Below are positions 24,595 to 32,701 of a DNA stretch of 40,404 nt, in pieces. The position numbers were made by a program, and so were the translations under genes. Origin of the DNA: Massilia cavernae (lineage in GTDB: Bacteria > Pseudomonadota > Gammaproteobacteria > Burkholderiales > Burkholderiaceae_D). Under the pieces are notes generated by a model that saw only the letters and a list, made by a program, of their open reading frames with translations, had not been told where the DNA came from and made no database searches. How positions within the stretch are numbered: the stretch's first letter is position 1; every line of letters begins with the position of its first letter. The stretch spans positions 1 through 40,404 of the forward strand of contig NZ_QYUP01000201.1 of NCBI RefSeq assembly GCF_003590855.1, written 5' to 3'.

Positions 24595-24623
24595 TTGCAT
24601 TGATGATGGTTATCATCTATTAT
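24595..24623 (+). promoter_or_regulatory. tetR promoter with an operator filling the spacer
   Basis: TTGCAT (-35-like) and TATTAT (-10-like) are 17 bp apart. The spacer holds the palindrome GATGAT-GGTT-ATCATC (24602-24617). This is a sigma-70-type promoter that a bound TetR dimer would block, 30 bp before the TetR ATG. Autorepression is inferred. Confidence 0.7.
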
Positions 24624-24652
24624 TGGGGCATAAGTCCAACAAAGGAAGCACC

Positions 24653-25240
24653 ATGCCTCGGGTATCAAAAGAGCAGGCCAGCAAAAACCATGATGTGATT
24701 GAAGGCGCATCGGCGCGCCTGTTCCGCGAACAGGGCTTCAAGGCGGTGACTGTCAATGAGCTCATGTCGGCGGCAGGACTCACCCATGGTGGCTTTTATA
24801 GGCATTTCGAGTCGAAAGATGCGCTCGCCAAGGTCGCGTGCCAAAAGGCGTTCGATCAGTCCAGGGCGCGGATCGGGGCACGGATCGGACAAGCGCCGGA
24901 TCGTCCCGCGGCCCTGCGTTCGCTGGTGGACGGCTACCTGTCGATCGAAAGGCGTGACAACCTAGGCGATGGCTGCGCCGCGACTGCATTTGCTTCGGAT
25001 ATTTCGCGCGAGCCGGCCGAATCGCCTCTGCGCGCCGCATATATCGACGGTGTGAAGGGATTGTTGGACCAGATTGGTGCGCTGTCGATGGCTGACCATT
25101 CCAACGAACGCCGCGACGCGGCGATCGTTCAACTGTCGGCGATGGTCGGCGCGCTGCTGCTGGCGCGCGCCACCAACGGTGACGAGCTGTCCGAACAATT
25201 CCTCAGCGTCGTGCGAGAGCACATTGTGCGCGCGACCTAG
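24653..25240 (+). CDS. TetR/AcrR-family transcriptional regulator
   Basis: 195 residues. The N-terminal TetR HTH is at about 12-60 (ARLFREQGFKAVTVNELMSA, then AGLTHGGFYRHFESKDALAK), followed by the TetR_C-type ligand domain with DGYLSIERRDNLGDGCAATA and FASDISREP. This pattern is seen in repressors of electrophile- or reductase-linked genes. The RBS is AAAGGAAG, and the start MPRVSKEQ is chosen over an upstream ATG. It is divergent from the lipase operon (249 bp) with an operator candidate in its own promoter. The thiolase gene follows 220 bp later; the gap holds one imperfect hairpin (about 25368-25398) and no clear gene. Confidence 0.92.
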   Translation: MPRVSKEQASKNHDVIEGASARLFREQGFKAVTVNELMSAAGLTHGGFYRHFESKDALAKVACQKAFDQSRARIGARIGQAPDRPAALRSLVDGYLSIERRDNLGDGCAATAFASDISREPAESPLRAAYIDGVKGLLDQIGALSMADHSNERRDAAIVQLSAMVGALLLARATNGDELSEQFLSVVREHIVRAT

Positions 25241-25460
25241 TCCTGCCTTCTTCGTCGCTTCAAGTGGCGCATGGCGTTGGTGCCTGTCCTCGCCAGTTGC
25301 GCTGTTGTCGCAGCGGCCGCGTATCTGCTGATGCAGGGCCGTCCGTTTGAACAAGGAGTATCTTTAAATCCCTTGTGCCGAAAAACTTGTCCGCACAGGG
25401 CCGAACCGGGCCGCGCTTGCTTCACGGCCTTTGCCGTAAATTTTTATGATTGGAAATATA

Positions 25461-26646
25461 ATGGAAGACGACATTGTCATCTGCTCCCCGGTCCGGACTG
25501 CAATTGGCACGTTCGGCGGAACCTTGAAAGACACACCAAGCAGCGATTTGGGCGCGCACGCTATTGCAGCGACGTTGCGCCGATCCGGCTTGGCCCCGGA
25601 CAGAATTGATTCGGTTATTTTCGGAAACGTAGTGCAGGCCGGTGCCGGCATGAATGCCGCGCGCCAGGCTGCAATCAATGGAGGTCTGCCGGTCTCAACG
25701 CCTGCGATGACGGTAAACCGCGTTTGCGGCTCCGGCGCGCAGGCGGTGCTGACGGCCTATGCCGAGATTCGCGCCGGGGTTTCGCGTTGTGTGATCGCTG
25801 GTGGAATGGAAAACATGGAACGCGCGCCTTTACCTGCTGCCATCGATGCGCGCCGGAAGCCGGATGGGCGACGCTACGTGCATCGACGCCTTACTGCGCG
25901 ATGGCTTGAACGATGCGTTCTCCGGCAAACATTCCGGCTGGCATACAGAGGATCTAGCCACTCAATACAAGGTGAGCCGCGCAGAGCAGGATGCATTTGC
26001 TGCTCGCAGCCAGCAACGCTTTGCTGCCGCGCAACAGGCAGGCCATTTCACCAACGAGATCGAGCCTCTCACCTTGCAGTCCAAGAAGGGCAACATTATC
26101 TTTTCTTCGGATGAATCCGTTCGACCCGACACTACGGTGGACTCGCTATCGCGCTTGAAGCCAGCGTTTCGGCCGGACGGCAGCATCACTGCGGGCAATG
26201 CCACAGGCGTCAATGCGGGCGCGGCAGCAATGATCGTGTGCAGCCGCGCGACTGCGGCCGAATTTGGCTTACAGCCTATGCTCACCATCAAGAGTGTTGC
26301 GGTCTCCGGCGTCGAACCAGGAATGTTCGGACTCGGTCCGATCCCAGCGATACGCGCTGCTCTGCAACGAGCGGACTGGCAAGTCAATGAAGTTGATCGG
26401 TTTGAGGTCAACGAAGCGTTTGCGGCAATTGCCCTGATCGTCCAGCAGGAACTCAAGATCGATGACGTGCGCTTCAACGTCGACGGCGGCGCGATCGCGC
26501 ATGGCCACCCGATCGGCGCGAGCGGCGCAATTCTGATCACCAAGCTTGCCCACGCCATGCAGCGGCGCGGCGAAACCAAGGGAGTAGTGTCGCTGTGCAT
26601 CGGCGGCGGACAAGGCATCGCGCTCTGCCTACAAAGCACCACTTGA
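25461..26646 (+). pseudogene. acetyl-CoA acetyltransferase (thiolase) with a single-base frameshift
   Basis: Both halves are excellent thiolase. Frame 1 runs from MEDDIVICSPVRTAIGTFGG through the nucleophile motif TVNRVCGSGAQAV (Cys89) to GGMENMERAP. One extra T near 25831 then shifts the frame, and YLLPSMRAGSRMGDATCIDA continues through VNEAFAAIA, GGAIAHGHPIGASGA (catalytic His) and CIGGGQGIA (catalytic Cys) to a stop, about 395 residues in all. No other damage is seen, so this is either a very recent mutation or a sequence error. The function would be condensation or cleavage of acetoacetyl-CoA in PHB or fatty-acid metabolism. No phaB or phaC lies nearby. Confidence 0.88.
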
Positions 26647-26712
26647 TGTCGCTGCCTGCCCGCACCGTCTCGCCCTGCGGGGCGATGCGGGCGCGCCTCT
26701 TGTGGCGCCTGG

Positions 26713-28440
26713 TCAGCGCTGCGGCGTCAGCGTCGCCAAGTACGTATGAACCTGGGCGACAACAGCAGCACCCTCGCCCACCGCGGCTGCCACCCGCTTG
26801 GTTGAGCCCGCCCGCACATCTCCAATCGCAAAAATGCCCGGCACGCTCGTTTCTAGAGACGAGCGCGCAATTGGCCCCGCATGGCCTTGCACGTCGGGAC
26901 CGGTGAGCACAAAGCCATCATTGTCCACCGCCACGCCGCAGTCGCGCAGCCACTCGGTATTTGAGTCGGCCCCCACAAACAGAAAAACCCAACGCATCGC
27001 ACGCTGTTCTTCCATGCCCGTGGCCCGATTTCTCCACTGCACGCCGGAAAGCCCGCTCGCATCGCCTTCGAGCGCGATGATCTCGGTGTGAGTGTGCAAG
27101 AGAATATTCGTGGTTGCGGCGATTCGTTCTACGAGGTAACTCGACATGCTGGCGGCCAGCGTCGCGCCACGGATAACGATGTGGACGCGCGACGCGTGGC
27201 CGGACAGGAAAACCGCCGCCTGTCCGGCCGAGTTGCCACCACCGACGACGACGACCTCCGCGCCCCGGCATAGTTTCGCCTCGAGCGGCGAGGCCCAGTA
27301 ATATACCCCGCGCCCCTCGTACAGGCTCAACTGGTCCCAGGCCGGCCGCCGATAGCGTGCGCCGCATGCCAAGACGACGGTGCGCGCACGCAAAGCGGTG
27401 TCATCACTCAGCGTCAGCCGGAACGGCGATTGCTCGCACCACAGGCGTGCCGCCGTCGCGGGAATGGCGATCTCAGCACCGAATTTCTGCGCCTGCATAT
27501 ACGAGCGGCCCGCCAGCGCGCGGCCGGATATCCCGGTGGGGAAACCAAGATAATTTTCGATCCTGGCGCTGGCCCCGGCTTGGCCACCGTACGCATACTG
27601 CTCGACGACAAGCACCGACAGACCTTCGGATGCTGCATATACCGCGGTCGCCAAGCCGGCCGGACCGGCGCCGACGACCAGTAGGTCAAACAGCGTATTA
27701 GTGCTCAGATCCGGCAACATGCCCAAGCAGCGTCCGAGTTCGAGCAGCGACGGATTTTTCCGGATCGAGCCATCGGGGCAGACCACCAGGGGCCACTCCT
27801 CAGGCCGAGGTTGGTAACGGGCGACCAGGGCGACGGCCTGCGCATCGGTTTCCGGGTCGCGCAGAGAGTGCGGATGGCCGTTACGCGACAAGAAACTTTG
27901 CAGTCGAAACATGGCGGCGTTGCCTGGCGCCCCAACCAGGATCGGCCCGCCGGCGCTGCCATCGATCAGGCCAACGCGGCGCAGGATCAGCGCGCGCATG
28001 ATGCGCTCGCCTAAATCGGCCTCGGTCACGACCAGCGCCCGCAGCGCTTCGGGATCGATGACAAGGAGATCGACGTCGCCAACCGCGTGCCCATTCACCA
28101 ACGCGGGCCGGCCAGACAGTTGGGCCACTTCGGCACTAAACTCCCCGGGGCCGATTTCCGTGATCGGCGCACTGTTGCCGAGTCCGTCGCAACGACTGAG
28201 GGCGACGCGCCCCGACACCACTGTGAGCATGCCGAGTGAGCTCTGCCCGGCCTGGAATATCAGTTCGCCATCGGCCCACTGGCGGCGCGTGCCGAAGCGA
28301 ACCAGGCGCTGGATATCATCATTACCCAACACGGGAAACATCTGATGCCGTCGGCTTTCGATATCGACGGTCGTTGGCGCCGGATCGTCGGCCCTATCGC
28401 TCGGCGGAAACAGGTCTGCCATGTCAGATTTCAACATCAT
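26713..28440 (-). CDS. FAD-dependent oxidoreductase: cNMP-binding + glutaredoxin-like + thioredoxin-reductase-like domains, no CxxC
   Basis: 575 residues. A cyclic-nucleotide-binding-like domain at about 35-150 (ADGELIFQAGQSSLGMLTVV; IGPGEFSAEVAQLSG). A thioredoxin/glutaredoxin-like domain at about 165-245, lacking cysteines where the redox pair should be (VGAPGNAAMFRLQSFL). A thioredoxin-reductase-like flavoprotein at 252-570, with FAD motif VVGAGPAGLA (256-264), NADPH motif VVGGGNSAGQAAV (398-410) and SVPGIFAIGDVRAGSTKRVA. The redox CxxC of TrxR (CATC before the NADPH motif) reads YYWASPLEAKLC, so classical thioredoxin reduction is not expected; an NAD(P)H-sensing or ferredoxin-reductase-like role is possible. 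The start is MMLKSDMADL; either M could serve. It is divergent from the haloperoxidase gene. Confidence 0.88.
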   Translation of the reverse strand: MMLKSDMADLFPPSDRADDPAPTTVDIESRRHQMFPVLGNDDIQRLVRFGTRRQWADGELIFQAGQSSLGMLTVVSGRVALSRCDGLGNSAPITEIGPGEFSAEVAQLSGRPALVNGHAVGDVDLLVIDPEALRALVVTEADLGERIMRALILRRVGLIDGSAGGPILVGAPGNAAMFRLQSFLSRNGHPHSLRDPETDAQAVALVARYQPRPEEWPLVVCPDGSIRKNPSLLELGRCLGMLPDLSTNTLFDLLVVGAGPAGLATAVYAASEGLSVLVVEQYAYGGQAGASARIENYLGFPTGISGRALAGRSYMQAQKFGAEIAIPATAARLWCEQSPFRLTLSDDTALRARTVVLACGARYRRPAWDQLSLYEGRGVYYWASPLEAKLCRGAEVVVVGGGNSAGQAAVFLSGHASRVHIVIRGATLAASMSSYLVERIAATTNILLHTHTEIIALEGDASGLSGVQWRNRATGMEEQRAMRWVFLFVGADSNTEWLRDCGVAVDNDGFVLTGPDVQGHAGPIARSSLETSVPGIFAIGDVRAGSTKRVAAAVGEGAAVVAQVHTYLATLTPQR

Positions 28441-28790
28441 GACTCTCCTTTTGCGACGGGACCGCCGCTCACTTTGTACGCCGAAACCCCGCCAAGATCT
28501 AGACGGACTCGGCGAAGAAGCCGACCGCCAGATAGGCGACCGACGTAACGGACTGGACTGGAAAATCCCAAACCGATCCCTTGCACGGTACCACGTGCCA
28601 CCGCTGACATCGGCGTAACAAATTCACCTTGGCTCACACCATGTCGCATACCGGCGCGCGCTACGGCGTCGGTACTAGCGCGCGTTGGGGCTCGCTTTTA
28701 TATCAATTAACAAAGAATTACTCGTGTTATATCGGGGCCGCATTTAGTATGGATTCAGGCATCCACCTTTTACCTGAATGGGAGCTACAT
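28441..28790. other. 350-bp divergent intergenic region
   Basis: No coding sequence with family features is seen. It holds an AT-rich stretch (28697-28735) before the haloperoxidase gene, including the direct-repeat site at 28696-28711. An in-frame extension of the haloperoxidase back to 28629 lacks an RBS and would place residues before the Tat signal, so I do not use it. Confidence 0.5.
28696..28711 (+). promoter_or_regulatory. direct-repeat operator candidate (site 5, weakest)
   Basis: TTTTATATCAATTAAC: half-sites TTTTAT and ATTAAC with a 10-bp period, 80 bp before the haloperoxidase ATG. That is the same distance and orientation as the site before the SDR. The second half is perfect and the first is degenerate. 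Confidence 0.42.
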
Positions 28791-29756
28791 ATGGTACAGA
28801 AAGTGAACATGTCGCGCCGCTCGGCGATGCTAAGCGGTGCAGGCGTTGCGGCTGCCGTCAGTCTTCCATTGGCGGGTAGCACGGCATCGGCAGCGCAGGT
28901 CACTTCCAGCAAGCAAACTGCGAGGATAACCGTGAACACGATAACAACCAAAGACGGCGTACAAATTTACTACAAGGATTGGGGACGCGGCCAACCCGTA
29001 GTGTTGAGCCATGGATGGCCCCTGACCGCGGACAGCTGGGAATCCTTGGCGTTTGAATTTGCTAGTAACGGTTTCCGCGTCATCACCCACGATCGTCGTG
29101 GTCACGGTCGCTCGAGCCAGCCCTGGGACGGCAATGATATGGACCATTACGCTGACGATCTGGCGCAGTTGATTGATACACTGGACCTGAAGAACATAAT
29201 CTTGGCGGGCTTCTCTACCGGCGGCGGCGAAGTGGCACGCTATGTGGGTCGCCATGGCACCAAGCGCATTGCCAAGCTGGGCCTGATCTCGGCTGTTCCG
29301 CCGCTGATGCTGAAGACCGACACCAACCCGGGCGGTTTGCCGATCGAGGTTTTCGACGGTATCCGCGCCGGATCCCGTGCCAATCGCGCGCAACTCTACC
29401 TGGATATCGCGTCCGGCCCGTTCTACAACTTCAACCGCCCAGGCGCCAAGCCATCGCAAGGAATCATCCAGTCATGGTGGATGCAGGGCATGATGGGCGG
29501 CCACAAGAACACCTACGAATCGATCAAGGCGTTCTCGGAAACCGACTTTCGCGAAGACTTGAAAAAATTCGACAAACCGACCCTGATCATCCACGGCGAG
29601 GACGACCAGATCGTGCCAATCGACGCCGCCGGCCGCGCCTCGGCCAAGATCGTCAAGCACGCCAAGCTGATCACCTATCCCGGCGCGCCGCACGGCCTGA
29701 CCGATACCCACAAAGAAAAATTCAACGCCGATTTCTTGGCGTTCGCCAAATCCTGA
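28791..29756 (+). CDS. alpha/beta hydrolase of the non-haem chloroperoxidase/arylesterase type, Tat-exported
   Basis: 321 residues. The start is fixed by GGAG 7 nt upstream. The leader is twin-arginine ([20 protein letters not shown], cleavage near ASA-A). The catalytic core shows SHGWPL (oxyanion), GFSTGGGE (Ser142), HGEDDQIVP (Asp about 271) and GAPHGL (His301), with [16 protein letters not shown], a hallmark of the cofactor-free haloperoxidase/esterase family. Members hydrolyse esters or peracids; true halogenation is usually a side activity. Export is unusual for the family. It is followed by a cysteine hydrolase gene after 53 bp, probably one operon, and the pair echoes the stump locus at 3.4-4.6 kb. 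Confidence 0.9.
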   Translation: MVQKVNMSRRSAMLSGAGVAAAVSLPLAGSTASAAQVTSSKQTARITVNTITTKDGVQIYYKDWGRGQPVVLSHGWPLTADSWESLAFEFASNGFRVITHDRRGHGRSSQPWDGNDMDHYADDLAQLIDTLDLKNIILAGFSTGGGEVARYVGRHGTKRIAKLGLISAVPPLMLKTDTNPGGLPIEVFDGIRAGSRANRAQLYLDIASGPFYNFNRPGAKPSQGIIQSWWMQGMMGGHKNTYESIKAFSETDFREDLKKFDKPTLIIHGEDDQIVPIDAAGRASAKIVKHAKLITYPGAPHGLTDTHKEKFNADFLAFAKS

Positions 29757-29809
29757 TCCGCCGCAATCAGAGCGAAGCAGGCGCCACCAACCTAAATATC
29801 GAGGCCGAC

Positions 29810-30442
29810 ATGACCACCAAATCGTATCCAAAAGGCCGCACCGCCTTACTGTTCGTCGATCCCTACAATGACTTTCTTGCCGATGGCGGCAAATTGTGGC
29901 CGCGCGTCGCCAATACAGCCAACGCCGCCCATCTCCATCAAAATCTGCGCGAGGCTGTGGTGAGCGCGCGTACTGCCGGCGCGCAGATTTTTATCGTCCC
30001 GCATCACAGGTTCGCGCCGGGAGATCTGGCCGGATTCGCTCATCCGTCACCCTATCTGGCTGGCAGTGCAAAGGTCCTGATGTTCGAAAAAGGAGGCTGG
30101 GGTGGCGAATGGTTTCCCGAGTTCGCGCCGCAGCCGGGCGACATCATCGTCAAGGAACATTGGCAAAGCAGCGGCTTCGCAAACACCGACCTGGACTTCC
30201 TGCTTAAGCAGCGGCAGATAACCCATGTCATTTTGATTGGCTTGGTCGCGAATACCTGCATCGAATCGACGGGACGCTTCGCTTCCGAGCTGGGTTATCA
30301 CGTCACGCTGGTGCGCGACGCGACCGCCGCATTCACTGACGAAGGCCTGCATGCGGCGCACGAGATCAATGGTCCGACGTATGCGAACGAAATACTGACT
30401 ACGGCCGAACTAGTTTCCGCGTTGTCCGCTGTGGAAGCCTAG
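29810..30442 (+). CDS. isochorismatase-like cysteine hydrolase
   Basis: 210 residues. The catalytic triad of the family is complete: Asp17 (LLFVDPYNDFLAD), Lys115 (IIVKEHW) and Cys150 (LVANTCIESTGR), with the cis-peptide position before it. HHRFAPGDLAGFAHPSP is a branch-specific insert. It hydrolyses a C-N or ether bond of an unknown small molecule in the cytosol. A weak purine-rich RBS (GAGG) precedes the ATG. It is the second gene of the haloperoxidase operon. The stump at 4250-4353 is a decayed relative. Confidence 0.92.
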   Translation: MTTKSYPKGRTALLFVDPYNDFLADGGKLWPRVANTANAAHLHQNLREAVVSARTAGAQIFIVPHHRFAPGDLAGFAHPSPYLAGSAKVLMFEKGGWGGEWFPEFAPQPGDIIVKEHWQSSGFANTDLDFLLKQRQITHVILIGLVANTCIESTGRFASELGYHVTLVRDATAAFTDEGLHAAHEINGPTYANEILTTAELVSALSAVEA

Positions 30443-30585
30443 TTGTGAAGCTACACGAAGTCTTGCAGCTTGATTTGAGCCGGGTCACAGGCGCCTGCTC
30501 GGCGATGCCATGGTGTTCGCCGGTGCCAGTCGTAGTTGTGACGCCGTTCGGCAGCATGGCGGTGCGTTCGTTGGAATGATCGAGG

Positions 30586-30600
30586 CAAAGCCGTTTTGAC
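30586..30600 (+). repeat. inverted partial copy of the tRNA-Cys anticodon arm
   Basis: CAAAGCCGTTTTGAC matches, on the opposite strand and with one difference, the tRNA segment CAAAGCCGTTTAGAC (30652-30666). It lies about 26 bp beyond the tRNA 3' end. It could be a scar of recombination at the tRNA or chance. Confidence 0.4.
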
Positions 30601-30625
30601 TATAAGAGCTAAGTATTTGAATCAC

Positions 30626-30704
30626 TGGAGGCGAGGACGGGAATCGAACCCGTCTAAACGGCTTTGCAGGCCGTTGGAGCACCACCTCTTTGCCCCACCT
30701 CAAC
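30626..30704 (-). tRNA. tRNA-Cys (anticodon GCA)
   Basis: The minus strand has an anticodon arm ACGGC-CTGCAAA-GCCGT (GCA), a T arm ACGGG-TTCGATT-CCCGT and a 3' end CCTCGCC-T-CCA with encoded CCA. The 5' side is less regular. Taking GTTGAGG as the acceptor strand leaves a U-C mismatch at the second pair and a long D arm (GGGGC/GCTCC with an 11-nt loop). Starting at 30699 with GGTGGGG gives 74 nt and two G-U pairs, but no U8. The 5' end is therefore uncertain. A TATAAT on the plus strand at 30763 does not serve this orientation. Confidence 0.85.
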
Positions 30705-30869
30705 CGACGCAACAGCGGATAGGACGACATAGAAATCACGGGAATGAAGCATGACATTATCGCTATAATGTCGAGTTAACCCGCCATCCAAATGCAGCCG
30801 CGCTCCTCAAAAATGCCAACTCAGATCCCTGGTGATGAGCAATTCTTGGCAATCGCCGCTCTCGAATGC

Positions 30870-31200
30870 ATGATCCTTGCACCCAGTTGTCCCTGTCGCG
30901 TGAGCGCAAGCGCAGGGCGGCGCCGCAGGTGCCCCGTTACCCCGACTCCGGCATCTCGCCGAAGATTAAGGCGACCATCGATGCCCTTCCCCGCCTGACC
31001 TCGAGGGAGCGCGAGCATTATTTCTGTCTGCGCTGGCTGATCTCGCTCTTCTGCATCCGCGGGATGCGTATCTCGGAAATAAATCACCTGTACGCGCATG
31101 GGCGGCTTCTTTTCCCGGCGCGACAAAGTTGACGAGAGCGCTGGTGGCTCGCGGGAACTTGGCCGGGATTGTCAGGAATTTTGTGTGGCGGAAGTCGCTT
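30870..31200 (+). pseudogene. tyrosine recombinase (phage-integrase family) remnant
   Basis: The plus-strand frames carry LSLSRERKRRAAPQVPRY, then DALPRLTSREREHYFCLRWL and ISLFCIRGMRISEI, the core with the first catalytic Arg (the family G-L/M-R-I-S-E). A frame change follows, then MGGFFSRRDKVDESAGG and RWWL-like sequence. The distal His-x-x-Arg and Tyr motifs are absent and the frames are broken. It lies about 170 bp from the tRNA-Cys gene, an association typical of integrative elements, and abuts the truncated AraC-type regulator. The remnant's own start and end are not definable. Confidence 0.65.
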
Positions 31201-31249
31201 GCAAATTTCAGGACCTCGTCAAATGGCCACGGTTTTTGATTACTTTTCC

Positions 31250-31650
31250 AGACCTGCATATTCGGGGTCGCGCAGCGCGATCTTGCGCGTCAGGCACCAG
31301 CGCGGGTCGCGGTTCGGGTAGAGATGCAGCTCAAGCTGATCGCCAATTTCCGCACCACCCGCCAATACCGCCCTGTCCTGTGCCAGATAAGTCTGGCCGA
31401 ATGGATGCGCGAACACCTCGACCGGCGTGCGTCCAATCCAGCGCCGCCTTGTCCCTGACGCCGCAGCGCTTGACCAGCGTCTGGTTCACCACCACATAGA
31501 GCGGCCGTGCGCATCCTTCACGAAAAACACGACGTCGGGCACGGCGTCGAACAAGGGTTCGGCGAAAAGGCGTTGCCAATGCGATCGCTGAGCGCGTCGC
31601 GCGCGCTGCCGCCGTCTGTCTCCGATGCCGGGCTGACTGCAATATTCATA
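31250..31650 (-). pseudogene. PAS-domain regulator of the hydroxyproline locus (AraC-type by context), truncated and frameshifted
   Basis: From an ATG at 31650 the minus strand reads MNIAVSPASETDGGSARDAL in one frame, then LFAEPLFDAVPDVVFFVKDA in a second, VVNQTLVKRCGV in a third, and FGQTYLAQDRAVLAGGAEIG followed by DQLELHLYPNRDPRWCLTRK. This is a PAS domain, about 120 residues. Sequence then becomes unrelated, so the C-terminal half is gone. PAS-AraC regulators divergent from 4-hydroxyproline epimerase are what I expect in this cluster; the AraC identity is inference from position, since the HTH is missing. Confidence 0.7.
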
Positions 31651-32100
31651 TGGCCTCAATTGTGCTGGTCTGGTTGATCCCGGCACTTATTTTCCCACAT
31701 GCGCGACATCCGGGTACAACATCGGCGCGAGTGCCGCCGCGCCCGCGACTATGCCTATTTCGTCATCAAAGACGCGCTGCCCGAGCAAGACGGCGGCGCG
31801 CCATCCGGTTAAGCTTTGGGCATGCAATCAATCACCATCATCGATTCCCATACCGGCGGCAAGCCGACCCGCCTCGTCACCGACGGCGGCCCGGCGCTTG
31901 GAAACGGCCCCTTGTCCGAGCGCCTCGAGATCTTGCGCCGCCAGCATGACCGTTTTCGCACCGCCATCGCGTGCGAGCCGCGCGGATCGGAGGCGATGGT
32001 CGGCGCGCTATTGTGCCCGCCGCACGCGCCCGACTGTGCTGCTGGCGTCATCTTCTTCAACAATGTCGGCTATCTGGGCATGTGCGGCCATGGCACCATC
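31651..32100 (+). repeat. 450-bp duplicated segment, copy 1 (promoter region + epimerase 5' end)
   Basis: Nearly identical to 37273-37728, with about five substitutions and a 6-bp tandem GATTCC insertion in the other copy. It covers the whole divergent intergenic region (31651-31821) and the first 93 epimerase codons. Here it is continuous with the regulator remnant on the left and with the rest of the epimerase on the right, so this copy is in the ancestral position on both sides. Confidence 0.92.
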
Positions 32101-32690
32101 GGCCTGATTGCCTCGCTCGCTTATCTCGGCCGTATCGGCGCCGGCCGGCACCGGATCGACACCCCGGTCGGGGTGGTCGAGGCCGAGCTTCATCCTGACG
32201 GCAGCGTGACGGTCGATAACGTCGTCGCGTATCGAACCCTGCACAACGTGACTGTCGAGGTGGCGGGATACGGCCCGGTGACGGGTGATGTCGCTTGGGG
32301 CGGCAACTGGTTCTTTCTGACGGCAGGTCACGGCCTCGAGCTGCGCGCCACCAATATCGAGGCGCTGACGAGCTTCTCGGTACGCCTGCGCAACGCCCTC
32401 GAACAAGCCGGGATCACCGGCACGGGCGGCGCGGCGATCGACCATATTGAACTGTTCGCGCCATCCCGCACGGCCGCTGCCGACAGCCAGAATTTCGTGC
32501 TGTGCCAGGGCATACGACCGTTCGCCCTGCGGCACCGGCACCAGCGCCAAGCTGGCTTGCCTGGCGGCCGACGGCAAGCTGGCCGAGCATGCGCTGTGGC
32601 GCCAGGAAAGCATTATCGGCAGTGTGTTCGAGGCATCCTACCGTTACAACGGCGATCAGTTGATTCCGAGCCGTCACCACATCTGCACAA
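31822..32690 (+). pseudogene. 4-hydroxyproline 2-epimerase (proline racemase family), frameshifted and 3'-truncated
   Basis: Starts [20 protein letters not shown]. The first catalytic Cys is in [16 protein letters not shown]. Homology runs in frame to NFVLCQG (about 32510). A few bases are then missing, and the neighbouring frame continues as [20 protein letters not shown] (second catalytic Cys) and [20 protein letters not shown]. The last 20-25 residues of the family (ITGxAxVxxEATLLLD) are absent: the sequence passes straight into the RBS of the next gene. The enzyme would interconvert trans-4-hydroxy-L-proline and cis-4-hydroxy-D-proline, the first step of the pathway, and cannot be made in full here. 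Confidence 0.85.
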
Positions 32691-32701
32691 GGAGATTTAT
32701 T

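Noticed and set aside
25271..25363. Hydrophobic N-terminus-like frame (MALVPVLASCAVVAAAAYLL) after the TetR gene
   Set aside because: Looks like a membrane anchor, but no RBS and no continuing domain follows; too little to call a gene or remnant.
28629..28790. Longer start for the haloperoxidase gene
   Set aside because: No RBS at 28629, and it would place 54 residues before a good Tat signal; the ATG at 28791 has GGAG at the right distance.
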